64,000 nt of DNA from positions 1 through 64,000 of the forward strand of contig CALKDK010000004.1 in assembly GCA_938084055.1 (NCBI GenBank). Direction: 5' to 3'. A program made the translations under genes and the position numbers. Positions 61,497-64,000 of the stretch are shown in pieces. The DNA comes from an uncultured Luminiphilus sp. (lineage in GTDB: Bacteria > Pseudomonadota > Gammaproteobacteria > Pseudomonadales > Halieaceae). Within the stretch, counting starts at the first letter, position 1; every line of letters begins with the position of its first letter. The notes below the pieces were generated by a model. That model was not told the DNA's origin. It did no database searches and saw nothing but the letters and a program-made list of their open reading frames with translations.

Positions 61497-63839
61497 GTGA
61501 GTGACCGTCGCTACACGCCAACCTGTACCCATTGGGGCAATTTTCGCATTGAAGTGCGCGACAACTCGATCCACGCCGCCCATCCCTACCCCGAGGACGA
61601 GGAACCGAGCCCTGTTGGGGATTCCCTGTGTGGCAACAGCGATGCCCGGGTGAGAATACCCCAACCTATGGTTCGAGAGGGCTATCTTGCCAACCCCCGA
61701 CGCCCTGCACAGGGAGCGCGCGGCAGGGAACCCTTCGTGCCATTGAGCTGGCCCAGGGCCATAGAATTAACGGCACAGGCACTGGAAACCTGCTGGCAAA
61801 CAGGCGGACCCAATTCCATCTATGGCGGCTCCTACGGCTGGGCCAGCGCCGGGCGATTTCATCATGCCCAGAGCCAGATTCATCGATTTCTTGATCTGGG
61901 TGGCGGTTATGTTGCGTCAGTGAACTCCTACTCTGCCGCCGCTGCAGAGGTCATTATCAAGCACATCATCGGGCTGCCCTTGCTGGCCCTGCTCCGGGAG
62001 GCGCCCTCTCCGGAGGAGATCGCGGCGCACAGCCAGACCATGATCTTGTTTGGCGGCGCCGCCATCAAAAATTCGCAGGTCAATTCTGGCGGACTCGGGG
62101 CGCACTCCGCGCGCCGACAGCTGGGGCTATTGGCCAAGGCCGGGGTAAAAGTCATCAACGTCAGCCCGATACGTGATGACGCGCTGGCCGAATTGAATGC
62201 CGACTGGGTACCTTGCCGCCCGGGTTCCGACACAGCCGTGATGCTGGGGATGGCCTACGTCCTTTATACACAGAATAGGCATGACCGATATTTCCTCGAA
62301 CACTACACCGTAGGGTTTGACCGCTTCCTCCCCTACCTGCTGGGAGTAGGCGATGGTGTCGCCAAAACACCCCAGTGGGCAAGCTCCCTTTCAGGCATAC
62401 CCGCTGCAAAGATTGAAGATATGGCAACAGCAGCCAGTGCCGGCCCCAGCCTGATCAGTATCAGCTGGTCGCTGCAAAGACAAAAGTATGGCGAGCAAAC
62501 GTGGTGGATGGCGACAACCCTGGCGGCGATGCTCGGCTTCATCGGACTACCCGGTTGTGGCATCGGCTATGGCTACGGCTGTATTCACAATATGGGTTTT
62601 GGTGGCCGCAAGGTCACGAATTTTCGCATTGGCGCCTTCAGTGAAGAAGCCGGGGAGCGCCGACAACCCAACCACGACTTCATACCGGTGGCCCGAATAG
62701 CCGACATGTTGAATCACCCCGGCGAACCCTTCGATTACAATGGGCGACGACTGACCTATCCAATGATTGACCTGGTCTATTGGGCCGGGGGCAATCCGTT
62801 TCACCATCATCAGAACCTTAACGAGCTCAGTGACGCCTGGCAAAAACCGGGTACGGTGATCGTTCATGACTCGGTGTGGACCGCTACCGCGCGCCATGCG
62901 GATATTGTCCTGCCAGTAAATACGTTTTTGGAGCGCAACGATATTGGCGGCAGCGCCTATGATCACTACCTGTCACCGATGCCGGCGGCTGTCCCCGCAT
63001 TCGGCAAGTCTAAAAGTGACTTCGAAATTTTTACACTCCTGGCACAACGGCTTGGGTTTGCAGAAAAGTTTACCGAAGGACGGGATGAAGCCGCCTGGGT
63101 GGCGCACCTCTATGACGTCACCCGAAAAAACGCCGCCGCCAAGGGTATCTCCCTGCCCGATTTTGAGACTTTTTGGGCTGGCGAGCAGATTGCCCTGACC
63201 GATCAATTGCCAGAAGCGGACTACATGCTCGAAAAATTCCGGCGAGATCCCTCCCAACACCCCCTGGGCACGCCCAGCGGCAAGATAGAGATTTTCTCCG
63301 AGACGATTTCCAGTTTTGACTACGACGACTGTGTTGGCCATCCGAGCTGGTATGACCATGATGAATGGCTGGGTGGTGGACGGGCGGTCGACTATCCGTT
63401 CCACCTCGTCTCCAACCAACCCAGAAATCGCTTACACAGTCAGCTTGACCATGGAATCACCAGCCAGAAGCACAAAATTTCGGGAAGAGAGCGGGCCAGG
63501 ATGAATACAACTGATGCTCTGCAACTGGGCCTGAAGGACGGGGGTGTCATCCACATTTACAACGACCGGGGCAGCAGCCTCGCAGGCCTGGAGATTTCCG
63601 ATGAGATCATGCCCGGCGTAATCGAACTCCCAACAGGAGCCTGGTTTGATCCTCAGATGGCTGATGGCCAACGCCTTGAAGTCCACGGGAATCCCAACGT
63701 ACTGACACCCGATGTTGGAACATCACGCCTTGCCCAGGGTTGCTCCGCACATACCTGCATGGTGAACGTAGCGGCATATGACCGTGAATTACCACCGATC
63801 TCCATTTTCGAACCGCCGGATTTAAAACCAATCACCTAG
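61497..63839 (+). CDS. Molybdenum S/N-oxide reductase (BisC/TorA type), cytoplasmic
   Basis: 780 residues from GTG 61497, 49 bases after the IOR stop; the frame extends 49 codons into the IOR gene without a start signal. The family block G-G-S-Y-G-W-A-S-A-G-R-F-H-H-A-Q-S-Q is followed by the Mo-ligand Ser in V-N-S-Y-S-A-A-A. No N-terminal Fe-S cysteine set and no Tat signal, as in BisC. Such enzymes reduce sulfoxides or N-oxides (biotin sulfoxide, methionine sulfoxide, TMAO). Location beside a ferredoxin-reducing enzyme suggests a common electron route; this is inference. Confidence 0.9.
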   Translation: MSDRRYTPTCTHWGNFRIEVRDNSIHAAHPYPEDEEPSPVGDSLCGNSDARVRIPQPMVREGYLANPRRPAQGARGREPFVPLSWPRAIELTAQALETCWQTGGPNSIYGGSYGWASAGRFHHAQSQIHRFLDLGGGYVASVNSYSAAAAEVIIKHIIGLPLLALLREAPSPEEIAAHSQTMILFGGAAIKNSQVNSGGLGAHSARRQLGLLAKAGVKVINVSPIRDDALAELNADWVPCRPGSDTAVMLGMAYVLYTQNRHDRYFLEHYTVGFDRFLPYLLGVGDGVAKTPQWASSLSGIPAAKIEDMATAASAGPSLISISWSLQRQKYGEQTWWMATTLAAMLGFIGLPGCGIGYGYGCIHNMGFGGRKVTNFRIGAFSEEAGERRQPNHDFIPVARIADMLNHPGEPFDYNGRRLTYPMIDLVYWAGGNPFHHHQNLNELSDAWQKPGTVIVHDSVWTATARHADIVLPVNTFLERNDIGGSAYDHYLSPMPAAVPAFGKSKSDFEIFTLLAQRLGFAEKFTEGRDEAAWVAHLYDVTRKNAAAKGISLPDFETFWAGEQIALTDQLPEADYMLEKFRRDPSQHPLGTPSGKIEIFSETISSFDYDDCVGHPSWYDHDEWLGGGRAVDYPFHLVSNQPRNRLHSQLDHGITSQKHKISGRERARMNTTDALQLGLKDGGVIHIYNDRGSSLAGLEISDEIMPGVIELPTGAWFDPQMADGQRLEVHGNPNVLTPDVGTSRLAQGCSAHTCMVNVAAYDRELPPISIFEPPDLKPIT

Positions 63840-63867
63840 AGTTAGTTGCGTCCAATCGACGTTTTCC

Positions 63868-64000
63868 CTACTCGATCAATTGCTCCCCGGACCCCATCGC
63901 AATGTAAACCAGTGCTCCGACAATGCTGACCACAGCAGCGAGTAGCAGAACCGAATCGTAGGATTGTGTGGTGTCGACCAACCAGCCGGCAAGTGCCACA
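63868..64000 (-). CDS. C-terminal end of an MFS transporter (5' end outside window)
   Basis: Minus-strand frame, 44 residues to TAG at 63868. A-L-A-G-W-L-V-D-T-T-Q-S-Y-D-S-V followed by a hydrophobic helix and a short polar tail is the usual last helix pair of an MFS protein. Convergent with the molybdoenzyme gene, 28 bases away. Confidence 0.6.
   Translation of the reverse strand, partial: VALAGWLVDTTQSYDSVLLLAAVVSIVGALVYIAMGSGEQLIE

Noticed and set aside
1-64000. CRISPR array, rRNA operon, replication origin
   Set aside because: No regularly spaced direct repeats, no rRNA-like segment and no DnaA-box cluster or iteron set was seen.

Overview
The window reads as chromosomal DNA of an aerobic marine gammaproteobacterium, most likely of the Halieaceae/OM60-NOR5 or a related group. 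This placement is an inference from gene content: two TonB-dependent receptors of the FecA-like family, tandem DUF3604 proteins, many acyl-CoA dehydrogenases, phytanoyl-CoA dioxygenase-like enzymes, alpha/beta hydrolases, CTERM proteins with a V-P-x-L-P anchor, and fused indolepyruvate oxidoreductase. No rRNA or tRNA is present to confirm it.

Layout. 1-4340 is a decayed accessory segment. It holds the 3' end of a phage/plasmid-like replication protein, two CTERM-anchored secreted proteins, an IS3-family element with a -1 frameshift heptamer, and two pseudogenes (YwqK-like and staphylococcal-nuclease-like). It ends in a short repeat, a tRNA/tmRNA-3'-end-like tail and a strong terminator. 4573-7338 is an orphan sensor kinase. 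7621-22401 looks like one regulon: a TonB receptor, two DUF3604 proteins, a Baeyer-Villiger monooxygenase, a metallo-beta-lactamase-fold protein, a large acyl-CoA dehydrogenase, an AraC regulator and an MFS transporter. A shared palindromic site lies in front of its transcription units. 22535-25863 holds a GST-like protein, an unknown periplasmic protein and a haloalkane dehalogenase with a perfect 8-bp-arm palindrome upstream. 25960-32008 is a complete GlpSTPQV-type glycerol ABC importer operon without glpK or glpD. 32325-38602 holds a crotonase, an acyl-CoA synthetase, a second orphan kinase, a small membrane protein and a sulfite-oxidase/cytochrome c fusion. 38883-43065 is a TetR-controlled hydrolase/arylsulfatase/PhyH cluster. 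It is followed by a broken SphA-like outer-membrane gene beside a related outer-membrane protein gene, a second PhyH enzyme and a nitronate monooxygenase.

47821-63839 is the most coherent catabolic block. On the minus strand lie a TonB receptor, two adjacent acyl-CoA dehydrogenases (one without the usual catalytic Glu), an aminotransferase, an exported amidohydrolase and a leucine-dehydrogenase-like enzyme. Next to it are an alpha-methylacyl-CoA racemase-like protein, a fused indolepyruvate:ferredoxin oxidoreductase and a molybdenum S/N-oxide reductase. Read together this suggests uptake and hydrolysis of an amino-acid conjugate, deamination to a 2-oxo acid, ferredoxin-linked conversion to an acyl-CoA, racemisation and dehydrogenation. 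The individual families are recognisable; the combined pathway is inference. The window ends inside an MFS transporter gene on the minus strand.
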